Shown: positions 1-6,672, numbered from the stretch's first letter. The stretch: DNA of 7,804 nucleotides from Gammaproteobacteria bacterium GWE2_37_16 (GCA_001801285.1 MGXG01000077.1:1-7804), one strand, 5' to 3'. Made by a program: numbers and translations. Notes: generated by a model from the sequence alone, not told the origin.

Positions 1-582
1 AAAATTTTATTAGGTTCTATTGTTGCTATTGGTTTAGGCAGTATTGCCAATGAGGCATGTGCAGATGCTTCTGCCCCATACATTGGTGGACAACTTGGAA
101 TTGCTTCACATAACTATAAAACTGGTGATTTGGTTAAAAATGGCAATGGAAGTGTTGATAACAACTTTTTAGCAGGAAGGATTTATGGTGGTTATGATTT
201 TGATGAACATTTAGGATTGCAGCTCGGTTATACCTATTTTGGTAAGCCTAATTTTAAAAGTACTTCAGGTTCTGAAGAGAGTTTTTCTCAATATGGTCTT
301 GATTTAAGCGGTCTGTTTTCGATAAATTTTAATCCCAGTTTAGGTGCTTTTATTAAAGGTGGTTTGGTTTGGATACACCGCGGTTCGGCGGCTAATAACG
401 CTACATTTAACGGGTTAAATTCAAATAGTAAATTATCCTTTTTGGGTGGTTTAGGTTTAACTTATGCATTTACCAATAATCTTAGCACCGACCTTAGCTG
501 GACGCATATTTTAAGCTGTGGCGATTTGCCCAAGACGGATTTTTTTGCTTTGGGTTTAAAATATAGATTCGGTGACAATTAA
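1..582 (+). CDS. Outer-membrane beta-barrel protein (OmpA/OmpW-type barrel), 5' end outside window
   Basis: The frame is open from base 1 to the TAA at 580-582, giving 193 visible residues, so the start codon lies just upstream. The first visible residues are a hydrophobic signal-peptide core (ILLGSIVAIGLGSIA) followed by an Ala-Asp-Ala site; cleavage after visible residue 23 would leave a mature protein of about 170 residues. The remainder has the alternating, Gly- and aromatic-rich pattern of amphipathic beta-strands (YIGGQLG, GRIYGGYDF, LGLQLGYTYFG, LGAFIKGGLVW, LSFLGGLGLTYAF) and ends in a final strand, FFALGLKYRFGDN. Length and strand pattern fit an 8-stranded outer-membrane barrel of the OMP_b-brl group. 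No periplasmic OmpA C-terminal domain follows. Its role (adhesion, small-solute pore or structural) cannot be read from sequence. An internal TTG at 130 is not a credible start because it would delete the signal peptide and first strand. Confidence 0.8.
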   Translation, partial: KILLGSIVAIGLGSIANEACADASAPYIGGQLGIASHNYKTGDLVKNGNGSVDNNFLAGRIYGGYDFDEHLGLQLGYTYFGKPNFKSTSGSEESFSQYGLDLSGLFSINFNPSLGAFIKGGLVWIHRGSAANNATFNGLNSNSKLSFLGGLGLTYAFTNNLSTDLSWTHILSCGDLPKTDFFALGLKYRFGDN

Positions 583-587
583 AACTC

Positions 588-690
588 GTAGCTGCAGACT
601 TTAGTTTTCGATATATTAGGTGCAATAATTGTAATTTACGCAGACTAAAGTCTGCGGCTACAGTCTGTGGCTACGGTTTTGTGGTTACAT
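588..690. repeat. REP-like palindrome cluster (inverted pair plus degenerate tandem tail)
   Basis: Two GTAG-footed units face each other. The left unit (588-605, GTAGCTGCAGACTTTAGT) matches the reverse complement of 644-661 at 17 of 18 bases. The right unit contains its own palindrome: 8-bp arms at 639-646 and 649-656 (CGCAGACT / AGTCTGCG) around AA, followed by GCTAC. After it come degenerate copies of its end: 650-662, 663-675 (11 of 13 identical to the first) and a weaker 676-689. The layout, two inverted units between two genes, is that of a BIME. RNA from it could fold and protect or terminate the upstream transcript, but there is no clean U-tract. Confidence 0.7.
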
Positions 691-709
691 AACTTTTGGA
701 TACATCAAC

Positions 710-3700
710 ATGAAAAAACAACAAAAATCTAATAACAATGTCATTGGTATCATGGATGGTAATGAAGCAGCCGCGTATGTAGCTTACAAAACTAACGAAA
801 TCTGCGTTATTTATCCGATTACCCCAGCCTCTACTATGGGTGAATTAGCGGATCAATGGGCAGTAAATGGTGTGAAAAATATTTGGGGTACGGTACCAGA
901 CGTTGTTGAAATGCAAAGCGAGGGTGGTGCTGCAGGAGCTATGCATGGATCGGTTCAAACGGGAGCGCTGGCTACAACTTTCACTTCATCGCAAGGTTTG
1001 TTATTGATGATACCAAACATGTATCGTATTGCTGCTGAATTAACGCCAACAGTTTTTCATGTTGCTTCGCGTATTTTAGCTTATCAAGGTATGTCTATTT
1101 ATTGCGATCATTCTGATGTTATGGCAGCGCGGGCGACTGGTTTTGCCATGTTGTGTTCCAATAATGTGCAAGAGGTGCATGATTTTGCCTTGCTTGCTGA
1201 AGTGGCTAGCTTGGAAAGTAGAATACCATTTTTGCATTTTTTTGACGGTTTTCGTACTAGTCATGAAGTTGCCAAGATTAACTTACTTTCTGATGAAGAC
1301 ATGCATGCCATGTTGTCCATGGATGCGATTCTTGCTCATCGCGCGCGTCAACTAACACCTAATCATCCATTGGTGCGTGGAGCGATTCAAAATTTCGATA
1401 TAGCTTTTCAGGCACGTGAATCAGCCAATTCTTTTTACGATTCGTTGCCTGGAATTTTACAAAATTGTATGGATCGTTTTGCTTGTATCACAGGGCGCAG
1501 CTACCGTTTGCTGGATTATTACGGAGCTTTGGATGCGGAAAGAATTATTATCATCATGGGTTCTGGTGCCGAGACAGTGCAGGAAACAGTTGATTATCTA
1601 CAAGAAAAAGGCGAAAAAGTTGCAGTTATTAAAGTCAGATTATTCCGTCCTTTTCCTAAAGAACAACTGATTAATTGTGTACCAAAAACATGTAAAGCTA
1701 TAGCAGTTTTAGATCGCACTAAAGAATCAGGATCTAGCGGCGAGCCGTTATATCAGGAAGTTGCAACGACGTTTTTGGAAGCTTATAACTCAGGTAGTAT
1801 CAGTGTTGGAAATCTTCCTAAAATGATCGCGGGTCTTTATGGTATTGGTTCTAAGGAATTTACCCCAGCCATGGTTGAATCTATTTTTCTAGAACTTGGG
1901 AAAATAAAGCCAAAAATTAACTTTACTATAGGCATTATTGATGATGTAACGCATACCAATTTAAATTATTGTCCTGATTTTGATATTGAGCCAAAACAGG
2001 TTGTACGCGCCATTTTTTATGGTTTGGGTGCTGACGGTACGGTTGGAGCCAATAAAAATACCATTAAAATTATTGGTGAAGAAACAGAGCAGTTTACACA
2101 GGCTTATTTTGTGTATGATGCTAAAAAATCAGGCTCAAAAACAATTTCACATTTACGTTTTAGTCCTGAGCCAATTCATTCAGCTTATTTGATTCAATCA
2201 GCCAATTTTATTGCCTGTCATCAGTCTTTGTTTATTAATCAATTTAATCTGTTAGAAAAAGCTGCACCCAATGCGGTTTTTCTTTTAAACAGCGTGTATG
2301 GTCCCAAAGATATTTGGCAACATCTTCCTCAGGTAACTCAGGAAACGATTTTACAAAAAAACATTTCATTTTATGTGATAGATGCTTATAAGACTGCTAC
2401 TGAGGCTGGTGCTGGTCGTCATATCAATACTATTATGCAGACTTGCTTTTTAGCTTTAAGTAATGTTTTGCCAAAAGAAATTGCGATTGAAAAAATCAAG
2501 GCAACAATCAAGAAAACCTATGCTAAAAAAGGTGACGCAGTGGTGAAAAAGAACTTTGCTGCTGTAGATCAGGCTTTAGCTAATTTGCATCAAGTTGTTA
2601 TACCAACTTGTGTGACAACCGAACTGAAATTGTTGCCACCATTATCGGTAAAGGGAGCGTGTTGTATAAATGAAAATATACAAATGATAACAGAAATGGT
2701 GGCAGGGCGCGGTGATGATTTGCCTGTGAGCGCTATTCCTGTTGATGGCTCTTATGATATCGGTACGACTTGCTTGGAAAAACGTAATATTTCTTTTCAC
2801 GTACCTGTTTGGGACAAAGATGCTTGTATTCAATGCGGTCAATGCAGTTTGGTTTGTCCGCATAGCGTGTTGCGTGCCAAACATTATCCAAATGGATATT
2901 TGAAACACGCACCAAAAGGATTTAAGTCGGCAACGTTACGTGATAAAAAAATACCAGAGCATGCTTTTACTATTCAAAGTTATCCTGAAGATTGTACTGG
3001 TTGCGGTTTATGTGTGGAAGCTTGTCCTGTTAAACTGGAAGGCGGTTTGAAAAAATCCATTAATTTGGAACCAAAATCAGAATCTTTAGCTGTCGCAAGG
3101 GAAAATATTACATTTTTTGAGGGCTTACCTACTCCAGATGTTAACTCAATAGATCCTGTAACAGTGCGCGGTGTGCAGTATTTGCCGCCGGCTTTTGAAT
3201 TTTGTGGCGCTTGTGCTGGCTGTGGTGAAGCCCCATACGTGCGGCTTTTGTCGCAATTATATGGTGATCGTTTGTTAATTGCCGATGCTTGTGGTTGTAC
3301 CTTGGTTTATGGGTGTAATTTACCGACTATGCCTTGGACAAAAGATAAAAACGGTCGTGGACCAGCTTTTTCCGGTTCTTTATTTGAAGATAATGCTGAA
3401 TTTGGTTTTGGTTTTGCTTTAACGGCGGATAAACATCGTGCATATGCTTTGGAATTGTTAGAGAGTTTGCGCAATACTATTGGTAATGATTTGGTAGAGC
3501 AAACGCAAAAAGCAGCAGTCAATACTAAAGCTGAAATCCAGGCGCAACGTGAACGAATTGATTTAATTAAAGCAAAGCTAAAAAATACGCAAGATGCGAG
3601 TGCAGTACAATTATTATCCGTAATTGATTATTTAGTGCGACCAAGTATTTGGGCATTGGGCGGTGATGGTTGGGCGTATGATATTGGATATGGCGGTTTG

Positions 3701-4288
3701 GATCATGTTATTGCCAATAAGCGCAAAATAAATATTTTAGTTTTAGATACGGAAGTTTATTCGAATACGGGGGGGCAATCTTCAAAAGCAACGCCGCGCG
3801 GTTCAGTGGCTAAATTTGCTGCTAACGGCAAGAGTACGGCAAAGAAAGATTTAGGGATGATGGCGATGAGTTACGGCAGTGTTTATGTTGCCAGCATTGC
3901 TTTAGGGGCTAATCCGGCACAAGCGCTTAAAGTTTTCCAGGAAGCGGAAAGTTACCCAGGACCAGCTTTAATTATAGCTTACTCACAATGTATAGCGCAT
4001 GGCATTGAGATGCGTTTAGGTATGCAGCAACAAAAATTAGCGGTGAAGAGCGGTTATTGGTTGCTTTATCGTTATGATCCAAGACGTGTTGAGGCTGGTT
4101 TGAATCCGCTACAACTTGACTCTGAAGCACCAAGCATTCCTTTGAAGGATTACATGTATAATGAAAATCGATTTAGTATTTTAGCGCAAACCGACCCGGA
4201 ACATGCCAAGCAGTTGTTGCAATCCGCCGAAGAAGATGTGCAAAGGCGTTGGGCGAAGTATTTGGCTTTGAGTCAAATGAAATCGTAG
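710..4288 (+). CDS. nifJ: Pyruvate:ferredoxin (flavodoxin) oxidoreductase, full-length single-chain form
   Basis: Catalyses pyruvate + CoA + oxidised ferredoxin or flavodoxin to acetyl-CoA + CO2 + reduced carrier, using thiamine diphosphate and three [4Fe-4S] clusters; cytoplasmic and oxygen-sensitive in most members. At 1192 residues it has the normal length of the fused homodimeric enzyme. Domain I carries YPITP (Thr38), MQSE (Glu71) and HVASR (Arg121), which correspond to Thr31, Glu64 and Arg114 of the Desulfovibrio africanus enzyme with a constant offset of 7. The gamma-type domain starts near FYGLGADGTVGANKN (436 on), and the EKR motif is at 690-692. Two ferredoxin motifs bind the medial and distal clusters: Cys706/709/712/716 and Cys762/765/768/772. 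The TPP domain has GGDGWAYDIG (984 on) and SNTGGQ (1018-1023). Proximal-cluster ligands should be Cys835, Cys838, Cys863 and Cys1094. Extra cysteines sit beside them at 832, 861 and 869. The start at 710 has only a weak Shine-Dalgarno (GGA at 698-700). No ferredoxin or flavodoxin gene is adjacent. Confidence 0.97.
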   Translation: MKKQQKSNNNVIGIMDGNEAAAYVAYKTNEICVIYPITPASTMGELADQWAVNGVKNIWGTVPDVVEMQSEGGAAGAMHGSVQTGALATTFTSSQGLLLMIPNMYRIAAELTPTVFHVASRILAYQGMSIYCDHSDVMAARATGFAMLCSNNVQEVHDFALLAEVASLESRIPFLHFFDGFRTSHEVAKINLLSDEDMHAMLSMDAILAHRARQLTPNHPLVRGAIQNFDIAFQARESANSFYDSLPGILQNCMDRFACITGRSYRLLDYYGALDAERIIIIMGSGAETVQETVDYLQEKGEKVAVIKVRLFRPFPKEQLINCVPKTCKAIAVLDRTKESGSSGEPLYQEVATTFLEAYNSGSISVGNLPKMIAGLYGIGSKEFTPAMVESIFLELGKIKPKINFTIGIIDDVTHTNLNYCPDFDIEPKQVVRAIFYGLGADGTVGANKNTIKIIGEETEQFTQAYFVYDAKKSGSKTISHLRFSPEPIHSAYLIQSANFIACHQSLFINQFNLLEKAAPNAVFLLNSVYGPKDIWQHLPQVTQETILQKNISFYVIDAYKTATEAGAGRHINTIMQTCFLALSNVLPKEIAIEKIKATIKKTYAKKGDAVVKKNFAAVDQALANLHQVVIPTCVTTELKLLPPLSVKGACCINENIQMITEMVAGRGDDLPVSAIPVDGSYDIGTTCLEKRNISFHVPVWDKDACIQCGQCSLVCPHSVLRAKHYPNGYLKHAPKGFKSATLRDKKIPEHAFTIQSYPEDCTGCGLCVEACPVKLEGGLKKSINLEPKSESLAVARENITFFEGLPTPDVNSIDPVTVRGVQYLPPAFEFCGACAGCGEAPYVRLLSQLYGDRLLIADACGCTLVYGCNLPTMPWTKDKNGRGPAFSGSLFEDNAEFGFGFALTADKHRAYALELLESLRNTIGNDLVEQTQKAAVNTKAEIQAQRERIDLIKAKLKNTQDASAVQLLSVIDYLVRPSIWALGGDGWAYDIGYGGLDHVIANKRKINILVLDTEVYSNTGGQSSKATPRGSVAKFAANGKSTAKKDLGMMAMSYGSVYVASIALGANPAQALKVFQEAESYPGPALIIAYSQCIAHGIEMRLGMQQQKLAVKSGYWLLYRYDPRRVEAGLNPLQLDSEAPSIPLKDYMYNENRFSILAQTDPEHAKQLLQSAEEDVQRRWAKYLALSQMKS

Positions 4289-4308
4289 TTGGTGATTTTT
4301 AAAGATGC

Positions 4309-4345
4309 CGTAGCTGCAGGTTTTATTCTGCAGCTACGCTTTTGT
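4309..4345. terminator. Perfect hairpin between convergent genes, probable bidirectional terminator of REP type
   Basis: Perfect 11-bp arms, CGTAGCTGCAG (4309-4319) and CTGCAGCTACG (4328-4338), enclose an 8-base loop. On the + strand the stem is followed by CTTTTGT, a short U-rich stretch, and it lies 21 bases after the oxidoreductase stop and 10 bases beyond the ferritin stop on the other strand. It shares the GTAGC foot of the REP-like units elsewhere in the window, so it may be a repeat that has taken on a terminator role. The minus-strand U-tract is poor. Confidence 0.6.
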
Positions 4346-4347
4346 AG

Positions 4348-4785
4348 TTACAATCCAAGCAAAGTAGACAATTCAATCGTATGTTCTTGTTCGTCAATAA
4401 TGATGTGACGGACTTCATGTTCTAGCGTTTCGAAATAGTACAAATCAGCTTTGTTATCGACGATTTTGTGATAAATCTGTTTGTAAAATTCGATAGCAGT
4501 TTTTTCATCTTTTAAATTTACTTCCAAAATAGCGTGCAAATCTTGAGCGCGATGGGTTTCGGTCATGTCCATGGTTGGTTCGCCATTTAAGCAATTTGTG
4601 ATCAAATTGCGGAATTTTTCCGCATGCTTATGTTCGTCGCCGGCAATTTCTTCTAATTGAGCGATAATTGGCAAGGCATTTAAACCTTTGATCATTTTAG
4701 CGTGGTTTAAATACTGTATTTCAGCAGCATGCTCCAATTTCAATGCCTGGTTTAACATCGTAATTAATTCTTCTCTTATTGCCAT
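4348..4785 (-). CDS. Bacterioferritin-like diiron (ferritin-like) protein, probably without heme
   Basis: A 145-residue, Glu/His-rich, all-helical protein. The ferroxidase ligands of E. coli bacterioferritin (Glu18, Glu51, His54, Glu94, Glu127, His130) are matched by Glu18, Glu51, His54 and Glu94 at identical numbers and by Glu132/His135 in the last helix (DEQEH, a 5-residue shift). Tyr25 next to the site is also kept (IQYLNHA). The heme-ligating Met52 of bacterioferritin is His52 here, so heme binding as in Bfr is not expected. No signal peptide is seen, so it should act in the cytoplasm, probably oxidising and storing or buffering iron. The C-terminus is shorter than in E. coli Bfr (158 residues), and cage assembly is therefore uncertain. 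A good Shine-Dalgarno supports the start. The stop codon lies inside repeat-like sequence. It converges with the oxidoreductase gene, and era lies upstream on the same strand across a 197-bp gap. Rubrerythrin-like or other ferritin-superfamily roles remain possible. Confidence 0.85.
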   Translation of the reverse strand: MAIREELITMLNQALKLEHAAEIQYLNHAKMIKGLNALPIIAQLEEIAGDEHKHAEKFRNLITNCLNGEPTMDMTETHRAQDLHAILEVNLKDEKTAIEFYKQIYHKIVDNKADLYYFETLEHEVRHIIIDEQEHTIELSTLLGL

Positions 4786-4791
4786 GGTTTT

Positions 4792-4797
4792 TCTCCG
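4792..4797 (-). promoter_or_regulatory. Ribosome binding site of the bacterioferritin-like gene
   Basis: On the minus strand this reads CGGAGA, with GGAG 7 bases from the ATG whose first base is 4785. It is the clearest Shine-Dalgarno in the window and fixes the start of this gene. Most other starts here have weak or no match. Confidence 0.7.
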
Positions 4798-4823
4798 TTT
4801 AGTTTTAAAAATGATATTTTATG

Positions 4824-4842
4824 CGAAATATAATATATTTCG
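4824..4842. promoter_or_regulatory. 19-bp palindrome upstream of the bacterioferritin-like gene, candidate operator
   Basis: Perfect 8-bp arms CGAAATAT (4824-4831) and ATATTTCG (4835-4842) flank AAT. The palindrome is 39-57 bases before the ferritin start codon, where a promoter or operator is expected. On the minus strand a TAAAAT hexamer lies just downstream, but I see no matching -35. Comparison with the 19-bp Fur consensus gives only 7 matching positions, so it is not an obvious Fur box. In such AT-rich DNA, chance is possible. Confidence 0.35.
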
Positions 4843-4864
4843 TAGTCGCAGGCTTTAGTCTGCG
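4842..4864. repeat. REP-like palindromic unit
   Basis: The GTAG foot (4842-4845) is followed by CGCAGGCT (4847-4854), TT, and AGTCTGCG (4857-4864). The arms pair with one G-T mismatch. The unit is the reverse orientation of the palindrome at 639-661 and belongs to the same family. It lies directly against the 19-bp palindrome upstream of the ferritin gene. Confidence 0.65.
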
Positions 4865-4942
4865 TATATATTCTGCTTTATATTTTGCGCTAAATTTGGT
4901 GTTGTAGCAATGGTTTAATGCTTAGGTTAATAATTAATTATA

Positions 4943-4980
4943 CGCAAGCTGAAGCTTGCGGCTACGGGCTTGCGGCTACA
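4943..4980. repeat. REP-like palindrome with 13-bp tandem tail, at the 3' end of era
   Basis: Perfect 8-bp arms CGCAAGCT (4943-4950) and AGCTTGCG (4953-4960) around GA, followed by GCTAC. Two nearly identical 13-mers, 4954-4966 and 4968-4980 (GCTTGCGGCTAC then G or A), make the tandem tail, the same architecture as at 638-690. It ends two bases from the era stop codon. In era mRNA it would form a stem followed by UAUAAUUAAUU, so it may help to end or stabilise that transcript. Confidence 0.65.
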
Positions 4981-4982
4981 GT

Positions 4983-5900
4983 TTACTCTTCGTAGCCAAA
5001 CGAACTCAGCATTTTTTTATCATCAGTCCAGCCTTCTTTTACCTTCACCCATAATTGCAGGAAAACCTTTTTCTCAAAAAACCGCTCCATGTCCAGTCTA
5101 GCCTTAGTGCCAACTTCTTTTAATTTCTGTCCTTTTTCTCCTATGACGATAGCTTTTTGTCCTGGTCTTTCGACAATAATCAGTCCACGAATATGTAAAA
5201 TTTGATCTTTGACGACGAATTCTTCTATGTGAACATCGATTGCATAAGGGACTTCCTGCCCTAAAAGACGGATTAATTTTTCACGAATTATTTCCGCAGC
5301 AAGAAATCTATCATTACGATCTGTTATTTGGTCTTCAGGGAAGAGAAATGGATTTTCTGGCAGTAAGCGCGCTATGACTTCTTCCAGCTTCTTTATGTTG
5401 GTGCCTTGTTTTGCCGAAATAGGAATTAGGTCAACGAAATTACCTTTTTCTTGTAAAGTTGCTAGATAGGGTAAAAGTGTGCCCTTTTCTTTGATTTCGT
5501 CGGTTTTGTTGATGGCTAGAATAATGGGGCGATTGGTAGACCGCAATTTTTTGAGTAACCAGGTATCGTCGTCATACCATTTCATAGCGTCTACAACAAA
5601 AATTATCAGATCGACATCATTGATGGTGCTTAAAGCAGCTTTAAACATATAATGATTCAAAGCACATTTTTCTTCCTGGTTATTTTTGTGTGACACTCCA
5701 GGAGTATCCACATAAATCATTTGTTTATTGTCAACGGTTTTAATACCAAGAATTTTATGACGTGTGGTTTGTGGTTTACGGGCGGTGATACTTACTTTTT
5801 CGCCAAGAATTTTGTTTAGCAAAGTCGACTTACCGGCGTTAGGACGACCGATAATGGCGATGTAACCGCAATGAGTTGTGATTGTTGTGGTATTAGGCAT
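4983..5900 (-). CDS. era: GTPase Era, 30S ribosomal subunit assembly
   Basis: Era binds the 3' end of 16S rRNA and couples GTP hydrolysis to 30S maturation; it is cytoplasmic or membrane-associated. At 305 residues it is close to E. coli Era (301). G-motifs are complete: G1 GRPNAGKS (18-25), the G2 threonines in QTTRHKI (44-50), G3 DTPG (65-68), G4 NKTD (131-134) and G5 SAK (162-164). The C-terminal KH domain shows VIGEKGQKLKEVG near residue 250 and ends in FGYEE. The ATG has no recognisable Shine-Dalgarno, but the next in-frame methionine (residue 61) falls after G1, so this start is required. It follows yhbY on the same strand with a 76-bp gap and no overlap. In many proteobacteria era instead follows rnc, which is not present here. 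Confidence 0.97.
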   Translation of the reverse strand: MPNTTTITTHCGYIAIIGRPNAGKSTLLNKILGEKVSITARKPQTTRHKILGIKTVDNKQMIYVDTPGVSHKNNQEEKCALNHYMFKAALSTINDVDLIIFVVDAMKWYDDDTWLLKKLRSTNRPIILAINKTDEIKEKGTLLPYLATLQEKGNFVDLIPISAKQGTNIKKLEEVIARLLPENPFLFPEDQITDRNDRFLAAEIIREKLIRLLGQEVPYAIDVHIEEFVVKDQILHIRGLIIVERPGQKAIVIGEKGQKLKEVGTKARLDMERFFEKKVFLQLWVKVKEGWTDDKKMLSSFGYEE

Positions 5901-5976
5901 TGATTTTTGGAAAATTTACGATGTTTTTTTTAACATATTGTTTTATATGGTAATTTAATTTACATATTCTTCGTGT

Positions 5977-6273
5977 TTAGCTTATTTTAGCAGGTTTTTC
6001 AACGGCGCTTTTACGATAAATAGCAATAATATGACCGATAGATTGAATTAAAACAGCTTTATTTTTCTTGCAAATTTTGGTGACTATTTCTTCTCGAAGT
6101 TCTCGATCTTTTTCATTAAAACGAATTTTAATAAGTTCGTGATCTTCGAGGGCGCGATGAATTTCTGATAAAACGGCATCAGTTAAACCATTGTTGCCTA
6201 CTATTATGGTCGGTTTTAAACTATGCGATTGAGCTTTTAACTCACGTTTTTGTTGAGATGTTATTGTTATCAT
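5977..6273 (-). CDS. yhbY: YhbY-type RNA-binding protein (CRS1-YhbY/CRM domain)
   Basis: A 98-residue, single-domain protein, matching the length of E. coli YhbY (97). The CRM-fold signature is visible: LKPTIIVGNNGLTDAV with the GNNG loop at 26-29, HELIKIRF in the middle and GHIIAIYRK near the end. YhbY proteins associate with pre-50S ribosomal particles, and a role in large-subunit assembly is inferred for the family. The start has a modest Shine-Dalgarno (AGGTC on the minus strand at 6281-6285, seven bases from the ATG). It diverges from rlmE, as in E. coli, and precedes era on the same strand; the two are probably cotranscribed, though the 76-bp gap leaves room for a separate era promoter. 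Confidence 0.95.
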   Translation of the reverse strand: MITITSQQKRELKAQSHSLKPTIIVGNNGLTDAVLSEIHRALEDHELIKIRFNEKDRELREEIVTKICKKNKAVLIQSIGHIIAIYRKSAVEKPAKIS

Positions 6274-6535
6274 TCTAATTGACCTATTTTAAATATCTAT
6301 GAATTTGAAAGTTACATTTGTAATATCGTAAAAAGTTAGGGTATATAATTCGCAAGTCTACGGTTTACGATAAGGCATTTTTGCGATTTCCCGATGTTTT
6401 TGAGAGTTTACTTATTTTTTGGATAATATGTTGACTTATAAGGTAATTATGCCTAAATGTAAATTAATTATTAATTTTGAGTTCCCATTCGAAATTTCTT
6501 AAAACTGCAAGTTGCCGAATCCTTAGGCTTTAAGT

Positions 6536-6558
6536 TAATTTCACTTCTTGTGAAATTA
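6536..6558. promoter_or_regulatory. 23-bp palindrome, candidate operator upstream of rlmE
   Basis: Perfect 9-bp arms TAATTTCAC (6536-6544) and GTGAAATTA (6550-6558) enclose TTCTT. No T-run follows on either side, so it is not a normal terminator. It overlaps the -35 and spacer of the promoter candidate at 6540-6567, as a repressor operator would. The regulator is not recognised. Confidence 0.4.
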
Positions 6559-6567
6559 TTATAGAAT
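6540..6567 (+). promoter_or_regulatory. Candidate sigma-70 promoter for rlmE
   Basis: TTCACT (6540-6545, 4 of 6 to TTGACA) and TAGAAT (6562-6567, 5 of 6 to TATAAT) with a 16-base spacer. It would start RNA near 6574 and give a leader of about 120 bases before rlmE. The match is moderate, and AT-rich DNA yields such pairs by chance. Confidence 0.35.
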
Positions 6568-6640
6568 TTGTCTTGAGTCAATACCGTGTTATTCAACATT
6601 TATTAATTTGCAGGGTAGTAAAATTAAAACAGCTAAGCTG

Positions 6641-6672
6641 ACCCGTCGGGTAAAAAAAGATGGATCTTTTTT
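6641..6672. repeat. Two adjacent inverted repeats just upstream of rlmE
   Basis: ACCCG-T-CGGGT (6641-6651) is followed at once by AAAAAAGAT (6653-6661)-GG-ATCTTTTTT (6664-6672), both perfect. The loops of 1 and 2 bases are too tight for full pairing, so hairpins would need to open a few pairs. The A-tract and T-tract give terminator-like character on both strands, only 23 bases before the rlmE start. A leader attenuator, DNA-level binding site or old insertion remnant are all possible. Confidence 0.4.

Noticed and set aside
638..690. Short tandem repeats as a CRISPR array
   Set aside because: Units are only 13-14 bases with no spacers between them, diverge from copy to copy, and no cas gene is near. 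They are the tail of a REP-like palindrome.
2642..2915. Two overlapping minus-strand open frames within the oxidoreductase gene
   Set aside because: They lie opposite the conserved ferredoxin domain of a full-length enzyme; their codons are shadows of it.
710..4288. A frameshift, fusion or lost active site in the oxidoreductase
   Set aside because: The frame is continuous, the length is normal, and the TPP residues, EKR motif and both ferredoxin cysteine sets are intact.
4824..4842. Fur box upstream of the ferritin-like gene
   Set aside because: Only 7 of 19 positions agree with the Fur consensus; kept as an unassigned palindrome.
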